Below, in pieces: positions 27,111 to 36,909 of a stretch of 64,000 nucleotides of DNA (position 1 is its first letter; each line of letters opens with the position of its first letter). Under the pieces are notes generated by a model. It had not been told where the DNA came from and searched no databases. It worked only from the letters and a program-made list of their open reading frames with translations. The DNA lies in NCBI GenBank assembly GCA_016704325.1, contig JADJAG010000004.1:620001-684000 (forward strand), read 5' to 3'. This DNA comes from Chitinophagaceae bacterium. Lineage in GTDB: Bacteria; Bacteroidota; Bacteroidia; Chitinophagales; UBA10324. Both the position numbers and the translations under genes were made by a program.

Positions 27111-29246
27111 ATGAAAGATTGTATAGCTTATCAGAGTCAGGTGAAATCGTATTCTTCTACTGCAGTTAATAATAATTATCGGTGGTTACTGTCAATTCTT
27201 ATAATAGTATTCATACAGCAGACTGCATCTTCCATTGTACCTCCAGATTCTTATGTCAACAACCTAAATGCCTATAAGAACAACGGCCAGGTTTTTTTAA
27301 CATGGCAGAACGTTCAAAACCAATCAGCCTACTATAAAGTTTACCGTTCAGCAACAGCTATCACTACCGGCGCACAATTAATCAACTGTGAATACCTGGG
27401 CTATACAAATTCCGTTTCCTCACTGGATTATGACCTTTCAAGGCATGATGGCGTTGACCGTTACTTTGTGATACAACAAGGCAATGGCCCTTTGAACAGT
27501 GGTACAGGATTGTTTGTTGCTACTACGCTGACTAATGGAAACTATTACTATGCAGTAACTACTGTTGTGAACGGAACAGAAGAGGTGACGTTGGTTCCCG
27601 GTGCAAACACTTTACAAATCCCGGTCGCAGAAACAGTCTCAGCACCTCAACCTGTCTTTCAACAAACGAGGGCAGTGGGTTCAAAAACCATTGAGATTTA
27701 TACCAACTTCATCAGCAGCAAGTACGCTGTAGGTATGCCTTTGATGAACAAAGCGGGATTTATTGCCAATGATTTCATCCTATTCCGTAATAATGCCACT
27801 TCCGGGAAACATCCTTTGCGGATTCGTTTTCATGGAGGCGGTGGAGATTTCTTCTTAAACAGTACTTCTGTACAGGGAGATGAACTTAACATTAATCCGG
27901 ATCATTTTCTTCCCGGCGGGAAAAATGCATACTGGTGGGGGGCAAATGAAAATTTCAATATACTCGATTCGGACAGTAATGAATCATCCCCGATAAATGG
28001 AGTGAATTATGATTTCAGTCAGCAGCAGATATCGCGTATCATCAATTGGGCCATAGCGAATTTGCCTGTTGACACCAATCGCATCTATCTGGAAGGCAGC
28101 TCCATGGGATCAATCGGTGCATACTTCTATGCACTCCGCTATCCGGAGCGTATCGCAGCAGTAAAACTCAGTGGCAGTGTGTTTGATCTTTCTTTCCAGG
28201 ATGATTTTTATCCGGGTTGCACATTGAATGAAGGGAACATGAACCGTCTTGACGGAGACAAGCAGTTCGGAAAAGTAAATGCAAACCTGTCAGCAAATTC
28301 CGGCTTGCAATTTTTTGACCAGCTGAATGGAAATTGGTATACCGATACATACAAGGAAAAGGATTATCCTGTCATCTACAGCATTAATGGAAAGAATGAC
28401 ACTGTGGTAGGCTGGACGGAAAAGACCATCTATTATGAAACGCTGAATACAACCCATATTGGAGGTTACTATTTCTGGGACAGACGAAAACACGGTGGCG
28501 GTACGCTTACAACCTGGAGTGACGAAAACTTTAACCTGTTCCGGTACAGGCGTAATGTGTCCTTCCCTGCTTTTTCAAATTGCAGTACCAATGAAGATTA
28601 TGGTAATGGCAGCGCAGCAAGTGGCGAAGATTATGGCACGGTAAACGGATTTCTTGATTGGAAAGACAATGTAACAGATAACGCGGCACTCTGGAAAGTG
28701 AAAGTTTTTCTTCGCGACCTGGATAAGATCAACGGCATTGCGGTTGCGCCTGAGTTCTGTACAGTTGATGTTACACCTAGAAGATTGCAAAATTTCAAGA
28801 TGGAGCCCGGAGATGCAGTAGACTGGTTGGTTGAACACGATGGATTGGCTATTCAATCCGGCACGTTGGAATTCGAAGGCGGCATACTTACTATTCCGGG
28901 AATCATGGTTTATAAGGATACCATCACTATTACTTTAACACATGCTACCACAGAAGATACCATCGACAGGAACATCAGCGGTGTAACCGTCATCCCCAAT
29001 ATTTTTGTAGGCAATACCACTATTCACTGGATCATGCCGGAACAAGGCCGGTGTACCGTTACTGTATTTGATTTTCAGGGAAGGGTTATCAAAACAATGT
29101 TTGCTGCTGAAAGTGGGGAAGGATTGCAACAACTTGTTTGGCATGCAGACGATGCGAAGGGTAACCCTGCAAGACCGGGAATCTATTTTATACGACTGCA
29201 AACGGGAAATACGGTTGAAACAAAAAAATGTGTCATCACCAGGTAA
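27111..29246 (+). CDS. Secreted alpha/beta-hydrolase esterase with T9SS sorting domain, copy 1
   Basis: The 711-residue product has an N-terminal signal region (LLSILIIVFIQQTASS) after a long polar lead. An Fn3-like domain follows (GQVFLTWQNVQNQSAYYKVY). The alpha/beta-hydrolase domain has the nucleophile elbow GSSMG with Ser331, a likely acid in NGKNDTVVGW (Asp430) and the base in RRKHGGG (His461). A C-terminal T9SS sorting domain (GRVIKTMFAAESGEG ... PGIYFIRLQTG) predicts export. The family fits polysaccharide esterases or PHB-depolymerase-like enzymes, but the substrate is not readable. The paralogue begins 91 bp downstream and shares the whole domain order, so the pair arose by tandem duplication. 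Confidence 0.75.
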   Translation: MKDCIAYQSQVKSYSSTAVNNNYRWLLSILIIVFIQQTASSIVPPDSYVNNLNAYKNNGQVFLTWQNVQNQSAYYKVYRSATAITTGAQLINCEYLGYTNSVSSLDYDLSRHDGVDRYFVIQQGNGPLNSGTGLFVATTLTNGNYYYAVTTVVNGTEEVTLVPGANTLQIPVAETVSAPQPVFQQTRAVGSKTIEIYTNFISSKYAVGMPLMNKAGFIANDFILFRNNATSGKHPLRIRFHGGGGDFFLNSTSVQGDELNINPDHFLPGGKNAYWWGANENFNILDSDSNESSPINGVNYDFSQQQISRIINWAIANLPVDTNRIYLEGSSMGSIGAYFYALRYPERIAAVKLSGSVFDLSFQDDFYPGCTLNEGNMNRLDGDKQFGKVNANLSANSGLQFFDQLNGNWYTDTYKEKDYPVIYSINGKNDTVVGWTEKTIYYETLNTTHIGGYYFWDRRKHGGGTLTTWSDENFNLFRYRRNVSFPAFSNCSTNEDYGNGSAASGEDYGTVNGFLDWKDNVTDNAALWKVKVFLRDLDKINGIAVAPEFCTVDVTPRRLQNFKMEPGDAVDWLVEHDGLAIQSGTLEFEGGILTIPGIMVYKDTITITLTHATTEDTIDRNISGVTVIPNIFVGNTTIHWIMPEQGRCTVTVFDFQGRVIKTMFAAESGEGLQQLVWHADDAKGNPARPGIYFIRLQTGNTVETKKCVITR

Positions 29247-29337
29247 AGAGTTTTACCTGTTTGAATGGCAATATATCCCTGCATTCTTGTATCAGATGCT
29301 GAAGAATAAATCTATTCATTTGTAAGCTGCTTCACAT

Positions 29338-31500
29338 ATGGCATATTTTTGGCTGTCTGCCTCTTTTATTATGGGTAGCTTTTTGTTTAGCCGTTATGCA
29401 CTGCAATCCGGTAAACAGTCCGGAATAGGTATTTCATGGCTGCTGACTGTTTCATTGATCATCTTTGAATCCGGAACCAATGCCTTTGCAACACCATTAA
29501 ATTATGTAAATAACCTGAGCGGTTTTTATAACAGCGGACAGGTTTTTCTCACCTGGCAAAAGGCAGAAGACACCACGGCATTCTACAAAGTGTACCGATC
29601 ATTATCTCCAATAAGTAACGGCAATCAGTTGGCTAATTGTGAATACCTGGGTTTAACGAATTCGCATTCCTCCCGGGATCATGACCTCTCCCGGCATGAT
29701 GGCTTCGACCAATTTTTAGTGATAGAAGCAGGAAAACCTCCGTTGAGCAGCAATACCGGTTTGTTTGTAGCCACTACGTTACTGAATGGTGCCTATTACT
29801 ATGCAGTAACAACTCTTGTTGAAGGTATAGAAGAGTTGACCATAATACAAGGTGCCAACTCATTGCAGAATCCGGTAATCGAAACCGTGACAACACCACA
29901 ACCGGTTTTTCAGCAAACCAGGCTCGTCAGCTCAAAACCTGTAGATATTTACGCGATATTCATCAGCAGTAAATATGCGATGGACCAACCCTTAATGAAT
30001 AGTGCAGGATTCATAGCCAATGATTTTGCAGTGTATCGCAATGGAGCTACTTCCGGTCAACATCCTTTGCGAATCCGCTTTCATGGTGGAGGTGCTGATT
30101 TTTTCAATAACATTATTGTCACGCAAACGGATGAGATCAACCTGAATCCTGAAAATTTTCTGCCAAGTGGCGACAACTCCAGTTGGTGGGGTGCTAATGA
30201 AAATTTCAACATCTTCAATACAGATAGCAATGAAGTTCCGCCTACTACCGGAGTTAATTACGACTACTACCAGCAACAGATTACCCGTTTGATAGACTGG
30301 GCAATTGCGAACTTACCTGTTGACAGTAACCGAATTTACCTGGAAGGCAGCTCTCTCGGATCCATTGGTGCGTATTTCTATGCGATAACGTACCCTGAAC
30401 GCATTGCTGCAGTTAGAATCAGCGGCAGTGTATTTGATTTGTCTTTTCAGGATGATAAGTATCCGGGAAGTTCACTCAATGCAGGTAAGGTCAACCGTAC
30501 GAATGGCGACACGCAATTTGGACCGGTGGAAGCAGACCTGCTGTCTAACTCCGGTTTATTCTTTTACGATCAGATGAATGGTAACTGGATGACCAATACC
30601 TACAAAGAAAAAGATTACCCATTCATCTACAGCATGAACGGGAAGAATGATACCATTGTCGGCTGGACGGAGAAAACCATTTACTACCAGTCACTCAATA
30701 CCAGTCATATCGGAGGCTACTATTTTTGGGATGGCAGAAAGCATGGCGGAGGTCCCGATGTTGTGTGGAGTGATGACAACTACAATATTTTCAAGTACAG
30801 CAAGAACCTGTCGTTTCCTGCTTTTGCAAATTGCAGTACGAATGAATATGCGGGAAATGGTACAGCTGCAGATGGCGAAGCTTTCGGAACCGTGAATGGT
30901 TTTTTAGACTGGGAAGGAAACGTGGAAGACACGGAAACGTATTGGTCAGCAAGCATTTTTATGCGCGACCTGAAGAAAGCAGATGGTAGCTTGTATGCTG
31001 CGCCTGATTATTGCGCTGTTGATATTACTCCGAGACGACGACAACAGTTTAAACCTGCTGACGGAGATACTTTATGGTGGAATGTATTGTTGGGTAACAT
31101 GATTATTCAATCCGGCATGCAGGTATATGATGGTGGACTTATCACTATACCGCAAATACCTGTTTACAAAGAAGGCATACAGTTTAAGATAACCACCGAT
31201 GCGGGTAACCTGTCGGGAGATACCCAGGAAGATTTTTTGTTATCGTACCCAAATCCATTCACGCAAACTGCAACATTTCGCTGGCAGGTTGCCAAAAGCG
31301 GACCTTGTTCATTGAAAGTATATGACGTACAGGGAAGACTGCTCCGGGTATTGCTTGATGAAGCATTGATTGAAGGTATTCACCAGGCAACCTGGAATGG
31401 AGACAATGCTAACCGGCAGCCTTACAATTCAGGCATATACCTCGTCCGGTTAGAAACACCTGAGAAATCAGCAACCAGCAAAATGGTGTTTATCAGGTAA
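29338..31500 (+). CDS. Secreted alpha/beta-hydrolase esterase with T9SS sorting domain, copy 2
   Basis: The 720-residue paralogue of the preceding gene shows the same order: membrane-like leader, Fn3-like part (GQVFLTWQKAEDTTAFYKVY), hydrolase domain with GSSLG (Ser339), NGKNDTIVGW and GRKHGGG (His469), and a T9SS sorting domain (SYPNPFTQTATFRWQV ... SGIYLVRLET). Long identical stretches, such as YFWD.RKHGGG and NCSTNE, show a close relation, while the N-terminal leader and the middle of the last third differ. Both copies keep the catalytic residues and both are open, so neither looks redundant yet. An alternative start within the leader is possible. Confidence 0.75.
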   Translation: MAYFWLSASFIMGSFLFSRYALQSGKQSGIGISWLLTVSLIIFESGTNAFATPLNYVNNLSGFYNSGQVFLTWQKAEDTTAFYKVYRSLSPISNGNQLANCEYLGLTNSHSSRDHDLSRHDGFDQFLVIEAGKPPLSSNTGLFVATTLLNGAYYYAVTTLVEGIEELTIIQGANSLQNPVIETVTTPQPVFQQTRLVSSKPVDIYAIFISSKYAMDQPLMNSAGFIANDFAVYRNGATSGQHPLRIRFHGGGADFFNNIIVTQTDEINLNPENFLPSGDNSSWWGANENFNIFNTDSNEVPPTTGVNYDYYQQQITRLIDWAIANLPVDSNRIYLEGSSLGSIGAYFYAITYPERIAAVRISGSVFDLSFQDDKYPGSSLNAGKVNRTNGDTQFGPVEADLLSNSGLFFYDQMNGNWMTNTYKEKDYPFIYSMNGKNDTIVGWTEKTIYYQSLNTSHIGGYYFWDGRKHGGGPDVVWSDDNYNIFKYSKNLSFPAFANCSTNEYAGNGTAADGEAFGTVNGFLDWEGNVEDTETYWSASIFMRDLKKADGSLYAAPDYCAVDITPRRRQQFKPADGDTLWWNVLLGNMIIQSGMQVYDGGLITIPQIPVYKEGIQFKITTDAGNLSGDTQEDFLLSYPNPFTQTATFRWQVAKSGPCSLKVYDVQGRLLRVLLDEALIEGIHQATWNGDNANRQPYNSGIYLVRLETPEKSATSKMVFIR

Positions 31501-31722
31501 CGCATTGCGTTTAGTTTTCAGCTTTTCAAAAATTTCATGTATTCTTCAATTCCTGATTAGGAATAGCACAGCGCAATAGGAAAATACCAGGCTGAGGTCA
31601 ATCAGAAATTGTATAATGGATCATGACAGTGGCATTAATAATCAGTGATTTTTCCTTTTTCTATAAAGGAGAAATGCCTTCTCCATTTATCATACTCAAC
31701 ATAATGAAATTAGCAAAGCGTC

Positions 31723-31792
31723 TTCGTTCCTTAGTCTTACATCTTAAGTCTTAAATCCTACGTCTTGGCTCTTGGCTCTTGGTTCTTGGCTC
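31723..31792 (-). repeat. Degenerate heptamer array B, ten units, 17 nt behind a stop codon
   Basis: Ten perfectly in-phase 7-bp units, each ending in TC: TTCGTTC, CTTAGTC, TTACATC, TTAAGTC, TTAAATC, CTACGTC, TTGGCTC twice, TTGGTTC, TTGGCTC. AAGCGTC just before is a possible eleventh. On the sense strand of the adjacent minus-strand gene the units read GANNNAA-like. The stop codon of that gene is at 31810-31812, 17 nt away. The rest of the 309-bp gap has no gene. Confidence 0.8.
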
Positions 31793-31809
31793 ACCTCAAT
31801 CCTGCTTCC

Positions 31810-34800
31810 TCAAAAATCCAATCCCATCGAAAAATACCAAATCGGTTTCTTGCGCGCCCCGCTGTCAATACCCTGCGCACAATCTACCTTCAGGAAATAA
31901 CCAAGAATAGTAGTGCGTGCGCCACCGCCATAACCCACCACCACCGGCTCACGGAAATAATTAACATGCACCGTAACAGGGCCTTGCGTAATGTTGAGGG
32001 TGTTGAATGGATTGTCTTCATCATAAGGAGAAATACCTTGCCAGGCAGTACCTGCATCAGCAAAAGCAACCAATTGGAAATTGCGAACCAGTTCAGACCG
32101 GATGGTTGAATTAATGAAGAAAGAAAATACCGGGAACCGGAGTTCCGTATTTACCAGGGCAAAAGAATTTCCATTTCTCACATTTTGTTGGAAGCCACGC
32201 ACATTCACCGCTAAGGTTTGAAATGCATAACCGGCATTTCTGTCAACCGGTGTTTCTGTACTGAACTTTGGATCGAACCAATTATCTACACCTCCCATAT
32301 AATAAACCACTTTCTGATCACCCCAGGATGTAGCGCCATTAAACCTGGTAGCCCAGATGAAATTGCGGGAGATCTTTTTATAATAACGGAAATCAAATCC
32401 GGTGGCAAACAGGTACGTGTTTTTTTGATCTATCTGCCGTTGCGCATCTACATAAAATTTGTAACGAAGGCCATCATAAATATTGGTTTGAACTTTCAAT
32501 GTATTATCAAAGACATATTCAAGCCGTACTACTCCCCAGTGTTGTGTAGATTCCGCAAGTCCGAGACTGAAACTGTCTGTTGCCAGGTAATTGATGCGTT
32601 CATTACGGTAAGAAGTACTTAACCGCAGGCTCCTGTTAAAATCAATGGGGTAACGGAGTGTTACGTCGGCCAGGTAGGTTCGTTGTTTGGCATTCACAGG
32701 CAGGTACCATAAAGGATTGGCATCATAGGCAACCGTTTTTGAACGTCGGTAAACCGTGTACCGTTTGTCGAGGCGGTTCTTAAGATCTTCAAACATCAGG
32801 TAGTACTCAGTTCCGTCAAAAGAAGTGGGGAAGCGGAAACCGCCGGTAATGCGGTAATCTTCCATCAGGTCTGAAATACCCACGCGTAACAATGCCCCCA
32901 AATTAGGATTGTCGAACTGTCCTCCATTACCAACAAAAGGCTGATAACGCGTAATCATCAGGCTGTTGTCAAGCTGTGTAACTACCTGGCTGGTAGAAAA
33001 TTTTACATTGTACGGCAGAATCTTGGAATAGCGGAATGCAGGTTGTTTCCTGGTCGGAGCTGCGATCATGGAATCAACGATTGATTTAACAGGTGCCACT
33101 GAAAATTCACTCTGGAAATAATACTGGTTTGCCGGTGTTTGAGGAACTGTATCAGCTTTGATGGTATCCAGTTGCAGCAATTCATCAAACAGTTTCTTAG
33201 ATCCTTTTTCTATAAGCGAATCAGCTAGTGTAGTGTCTTTTTGTGTCACGGCTTCTTCAAACTTTTTGATCTGTATTACATTCATCGGTATCATTCCGGA
33301 TGGCGTAAACTTGCGCAATTGTTGATTCGCAAACTGTGTATTGGTAAGGGTAGGTAACAGTGCCCTGTCAATTTCTTTAGGAATTTTTACAAGAGAGAAT
33401 TCAAATTTCCCATTGTTTTTGATTACCTGTGCCATCTTCCCCGCACGCATAGCTGCATCCTGTTCAAGTATACTTTTCGGATAGTTGGTTTGTGGGTAGG
33501 AAATTACGGTGTCCCTGTAAACCGGAACCTGCGCAGTGGAATCAAGCACTAAATTTGACACCCTGATGAGGGAATCAATATTATATGCAGGATTAATAAC
33601 GGTCGAATCTTTAAAGTAATAATAAATGTCATTGTGATCAAACAGACTGTCAATGTAAGCGATGTAACGGTTCATGATGCCATTCTCATCACTCAGGTAA
33701 GAGAAATATTCGGTATTGAATAAGGAAGGATTGGTTTCGTTTGATGCAGGTGTGTGGTTTATGCGTAAGAGTTCCTTTGTTTTCTTTTTGGTATTATAAA
33801 AAAATAAATCATAATTCTTAATGGCCCGTGTGGTATCCATGAAGCGGGTACGCAAAGTATCATCCTGGCGGTTGGAAGAAAAAACAATGCCCTGCCTGTT
33901 GGGTAGTTTTACGAATCTCGGATTCAGGTCGTCATAAAAATCGTTGGTAATCTGTTCGAATTTCGAAGAGCGGATATTCAGCGTAAAGATGTCAGATTGC
34001 CCGCGGTTGATTGCCGACAGCACGAGGGTGTTGGCATCGCTGTAACTGATCGACAATACTTTCTGAAAATTTGCTATATACCTTTTTTCCTTTTTCTTTT
34101 CTTCGAGATCATAAGTAATCAGACCCACCTTGCCTCTCTTTTCATAAACCAGAGAAAGCTTCTTTCCTGATGGATCAAATGCCAAAACAGGTTGCGTATA
34201 ATCGATCGGTTGTGAAATACTTTTGAAACCACCTTTAAAGAGGGTTTTGGTTTTTTCTGACTTGAGATCTTTCAGGCAGACTTTGTATTTTCCAAGATCA
34301 TTACGTACAAAAGCGATATTCGAGGCATCACTGCTTACATGCAACTGGTTGTAAACAAAGTTGCGTCTTTCTTTTTTCCTGATCACTTCACTTTCTTTTG
34401 GCAACTCTTTGCCGGCGCTTTCCTGTTGATACAGGTTTTCGTAATAGGCATAAAACTCTGCAAGAAAATCTTTGGTGGATTTTCCAAGCACAAAGCTAAA
34501 GCCACTCTCCATGCTGCTGTTGATGCGGGTAAGGTAAAGCAGGTTGGGTATGGTAGCATCACCATACTTCTCTGCAATGTAATGCCACAGGGCATGGCCG
34601 GCGAACCGCGCATCCAAACCGGTCAACTTATTCATCTTTTTATACCGTTCACTCAGGATGCCATCCCGTAACCTGTTATCGAGGTCTGTGCTCCAGGTCT
34701 GGCCGATGTAGGATGTCAACCCTTCTTTAAACCAGGGTGGCAATTTCAGCAAGACGGCATTTTGCACCACTTCCTGGATGTTACCGCCAAACATCATGTT

Positions 34801-35274
34801 TTGCAGGAAGATACTGGCAATACCTTCCCTGATCTGCTTTTGCAGGTTTTGGTGGTTGCCGTCGAAATAGACAAACATTTTGTTTCCTATAATCTTCGTG
34901 GTACCACCTGTGTTATTGAGTTCCACACCATAACCGATATTGGATTGTTTAAGATCTGAAAGGTTATTGTATACCAGGATATCGACCGGATCATTGAGCT
35001 TATATTCCATCTGGTTTTCAATGCTTGTCAATTCCTTCTCAGCATCCAGTATGGTGAACTTTCCTACATCCTGCCCACCGAGGTAGAAATAGACCATAAA
35101 ATGTTCTGTCTGGTAGTAGGACCAGCCGAATTCTTTATACTGCACCCGGTTTTGGCCAAATTCGTTATCTGTTGTCTGCGCCTGAACCGCTAAGACCGAC
35201 CAAAACATCAATGCAGATAATATATACCTATTAATAACCTTCACCACTGCTTCTTTTTCTTTCTTTGTTGCCAA
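31810..35274 (-). CDS. TolB-like/outer-membrane beta-barrel fusion with degenerate peptidase-MA-like N-terminus
   Basis: The 1154-residue product has a signal peptide (YILSALMFWSVLAVQAQ). Residues of about 40-290 resemble the peptidase MA-like fold (YYQTEHFMVYFYLGGQDVG, WFKEGLTSYIGQ), but the usual HExxH is absent: the position reads REGIASI. About 300-560 contains TolB-type WD/propeller blades (AFDPSGKKLSLVYEKRG, GIVFSSNRQDD). The last 350 residues form an Omp85/BamA-like barrel (FRFPTSFDGTEYYLMFEDL, AFADAGTAW) ending in aromatic FSMGLDF. Proteins of this plan are widespread in Bacteroidota and unnamed. I infer an outer-membrane location with a large periplasmic part. A heptamer array follows its stop codon. 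Confidence 0.75.
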   Translation of the reverse strand: MATKKEKEAVVKVINRYILSALMFWSVLAVQAQTTDNEFGQNRVQYKEFGWSYYQTEHFMVYFYLGGQDVGKFTILDAEKELTSIENQMEYKLNDPVDILVYNNLSDLKQSNIGYGVELNNTGGTTKIIGNKMFVYFDGNHQNLQKQIREGIASIFLQNMMFGGNIQEVVQNAVLLKLPPWFKEGLTSYIGQTWSTDLDNRLRDGILSERYKKMNKLTGLDARFAGHALWHYIAEKYGDATIPNLLYLTRINSSMESGFSFVLGKSTKDFLAEFYAYYENLYQQESAGKELPKESEVIRKKERRNFVYNQLHVSSDASNIAFVRNDLGKYKVCLKDLKSEKTKTLFKGGFKSISQPIDYTQPVLAFDPSGKKLSLVYEKRGKVGLITYDLEEKKKEKRYIANFQKVLSISYSDANTLVLSAINRGQSDIFTLNIRSSKFEQITNDFYDDLNPRFVKLPNRQGIVFSSNRQDDTLRTRFMDTTRAIKNYDLFFYNTKKKTKELLRINHTPASNETNPSLFNTEYFSYLSDENGIMNRYIAYIDSLFDHNDIYYYFKDSTVINPAYNIDSLIRVSNLVLDSTAQVPVYRDTVISYPQTNYPKSILEQDAAMRAGKMAQVIKNNGKFEFSLVKIPKEIDRALLPTLTNTQFANQQLRKFTPSGMIPMNVIQIKKFEEAVTQKDTTLADSLIEKGSKKLFDELLQLDTIKADTVPQTPANQYYFQSEFSVAPVKSIVDSMIAAPTRKQPAFRYSKILPYNVKFSTSQVVTQLDNSLMITRYQPFVGNGGQFDNPNLGALLRVGISDLMEDYRITGGFRFPTSFDGTEYYLMFEDLKNRLDKRYTVYRRSKTVAYDANPLWYLPVNAKQRTYLADVTLRYPIDFNRSLRLSTSYRNERINYLATDSFSLGLAESTQHWGVVRLEYVFDNTLKVQTNIYDGLRYKFYVDAQRQIDQKNTYLFATGFDFRYYKKISRNFIWATRFNGATSWGDQKVVYYMGGVDNWFDPKFSTETPVDRNAGYAFQTLAVNVRGFQQNVRNGNSFALVNTELRFPVFSFFINSTIRSELVRNFQLVAFADAGTAWQGISPYDEDNPFNTLNITQGPVTVHVNYFREPVVVGYGGGARTTILGYFLKVDCAQGIDSGARKKPIWYFSMGLDF

Positions 35275-35429
35275 AATTAAATCGGGAACCGGCTTCCAGT
35301 AAAATTGTTTCGACGAAGGACATTCTTAAACAGACATCCCTTCCATTGCTCTTTTTAGTAAAGCATACATTCACTATTGCCGTTCCGGGGTATTTTAAAC
35401 GTTCAAATTAAACAATTTAACTGAAAACG

Positions 35430-36092
35430 ATGATTCAGGTTCAGCATTTTGTATTTAATGATTTTTTAGAGAATACGTATCTTCTTTGGGATGAAACGGG
35501 AGACTGCCTTATCATAGATCCCGGATGTAATACTCCTGAAGAACGGCAGGCTGTGTTGCAATTCATAGAAGGCAATAAACTAAAGGTGGTTCTGTTGTTG
35601 AATACCCATTGCCATATAGACCATGTGCTGGGAAATAAATGGGTGAAAGAAACTTTTGGAGTTGCATTTTGGACCCATAAAAAGGAGGTCGTGGTTTTGG
35701 ATACATTGGTAAATGTGGGTAAGATGTATGGAGTTTTTGTGGAAGCGTCTCCTCCGCCCGACCGGTTCCTAGAGGAAGGCGATGAGGTGACTTTTGGAAA
35801 CTCAAAACTGTCAGTTTTGTTCACACCCGGGCATTCACCGGGTAGTATTTCTTTTTATGCTGAAGCTGAGCAATTCGTGATTGGAGGTGATGTGTTGTTT
35901 CAATCCAGTATTGGAAGAACAGATTTGCCCGGAGGGAGTTACCGTTTGCTGATGGAGAACATCATGAATAAGTTTATGGTACTTCCGGATGAAGTCGTAG
36001 TATATAGCGGGCATGGCCCAGCTACCACTATTGGTTTAGAGAAAAGAAACAATCCGTTTATCTTAGAATACATGGCTGAATCAGAAAAATAA
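35430..36092 (+). CDS. MBL-fold metal-dependent hydrolase (glyoxalase II-like)
   Basis: The 220-residue product carries the metallo-beta-lactamase-fold zinc motif HCHIDH at residues 60-65. Further ligands follow in TPGHSPGSISFY and GGDVLFQSSIGRTDLPGG, and the C-terminal ligand in YSGHGPATTIG. The pattern is that of the glyoxalase II-like/YcbL subfamily, soluble hydrolases of thioesters such as S-lactoylglutathione or related thiols. The start ATG at 35430 gives MIQVQHFVFNDFLENTYLLW, which matches the family N-terminus. It is divergently placed from the 31810-35274 gene and convergent with birA. Confidence 0.9.
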   Translation: MIQVQHFVFNDFLENTYLLWDETGDCLIIDPGCNTPEERQAVLQFIEGNKLKVVLLLNTHCHIDHVLGNKWVKETFGVAFWTHKKEVVVLDTLVNVGKMYGVFVEASPPPDRFLEEGDEVTFGNSKLSVLFTPGHSPGSISFYAEAEQFVIGGDVLFQSSIGRTDLPGGSYRLLMENIMNKFMVLPDEVVVYSGHGPATTIGLEKRNNPFILEYMAESEK

Positions 36093-36115
36093 TATTCAGC
36101 AAATCCGGTAAAAAA

Positions 36116-36871
36116 TCAAAGCACCATTTCTACTTCCTTAAATCCGTAAACTTCCTGTTCGCCTCCGGTTTGTAAGATCAGTTTTCCTTCAGCGGTAAGT
36201 CCGACAATTTTTGCATTAAATCGGACGCCATTGGCCCGATAGACGCATTCTTCTAAAACACGGTATAACAGTTTCATATAATCTTTTTGCAATTCTTCAA
36301 TACGGTCACTCTTCAGTTGCAAATAGCGGTATTCTGTTTTTTCGCAAAGAACATCCTGAACTTTCTTCATGTCAAGCTCTTTTCCTGCCATTATCCGCAT
36401 GGAGGTAGCATGGCTTAGATGAGCCGGGAATTGTTGTTGATTCACATTTAAACCAATGCCGGCAACTGAATGCAGCAGTTGATTTCCCTTCACCGCATTC
36501 TCTATCAGGATGCCTGCTATTTTCTTATTATTATGAAATATATCATTTGGCCATTTGATTCTGACATCTTCAGAATAAGTTAGCTCGCTAACGGTCTCTG
36601 CTACAGCAAGGGCTATCGCCTGGTTCAGAAAAAACTGTCGTTTCGGTAAGAGAAATACTGGCTTCAATATGATACTTACAAGAAGGTTCTGTCCGTGTTC
36701 ACTGTCCCAGGTACTTCCTGCATAACCCTTTCCCCCGGTTTGATGCGCTGCGCGAATGATGGTGCCTTCAATCACTTTCTCATTGGCCAGCAAATGTTGG
36801 GCATACTCATTGGTGGAAACCAGTGAATCAAATTCATGTACTACTTTGCCTGTGAAGACGGTTGTTGACAC
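36116..36871 (-). CDS. birA: Biotin--[acetyl-CoA-carboxylase] ligase
   Basis: The 251-residue product contains the BPL catalytic motifs HQTGGKGYAGSTWDSEHGQN (the biotinyl-AMP loop, family pattern GRGR.GR.W) and RIKWPNDIFHNNKKIAGILI. It attaches biotin to acyl-CoA carboxylase subunits. There is no N-terminal winged-helix DNA-binding domain, so it is a monofunctional ligase rather than a biotin repressor. The start is GTG at 36869-36871. It is divergent from rsfS, and the order birA / rsfS / ftsH is common in Bacteroidota. Confidence 0.9.
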   Translation of the reverse strand: MSTTVFTGKVVHEFDSLVSTNEYAQHLLANEKVIEGTIIRAAHQTGGKGYAGSTWDSEHGQNLLVSIILKPVFLLPKRQFFLNQAIALAVAETVSELTYSEDVRIKWPNDIFHNNKKIAGILIENAVKGNQLLHSVAGIGLNVNQQQFPAHLSHATSMRIMAGKELDMKKVQDVLCEKTEYRYLQLKSDRIEELQKDYMKLLYRVLEECVYRANGVRFNAKIVGLTAEGKLILQTGGEQEVYGFKEVEMVL

Positions 36872-36909
36872 CTGTTATTGATGATATTTATTTAATTTCG
36901 CAAAAAAAT

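Noticed and set aside
36862..36909. Extended TTG start of rsfS
   Set aside because: It would overlap the start of the divergent birA; TTG 36910 is more plausible.
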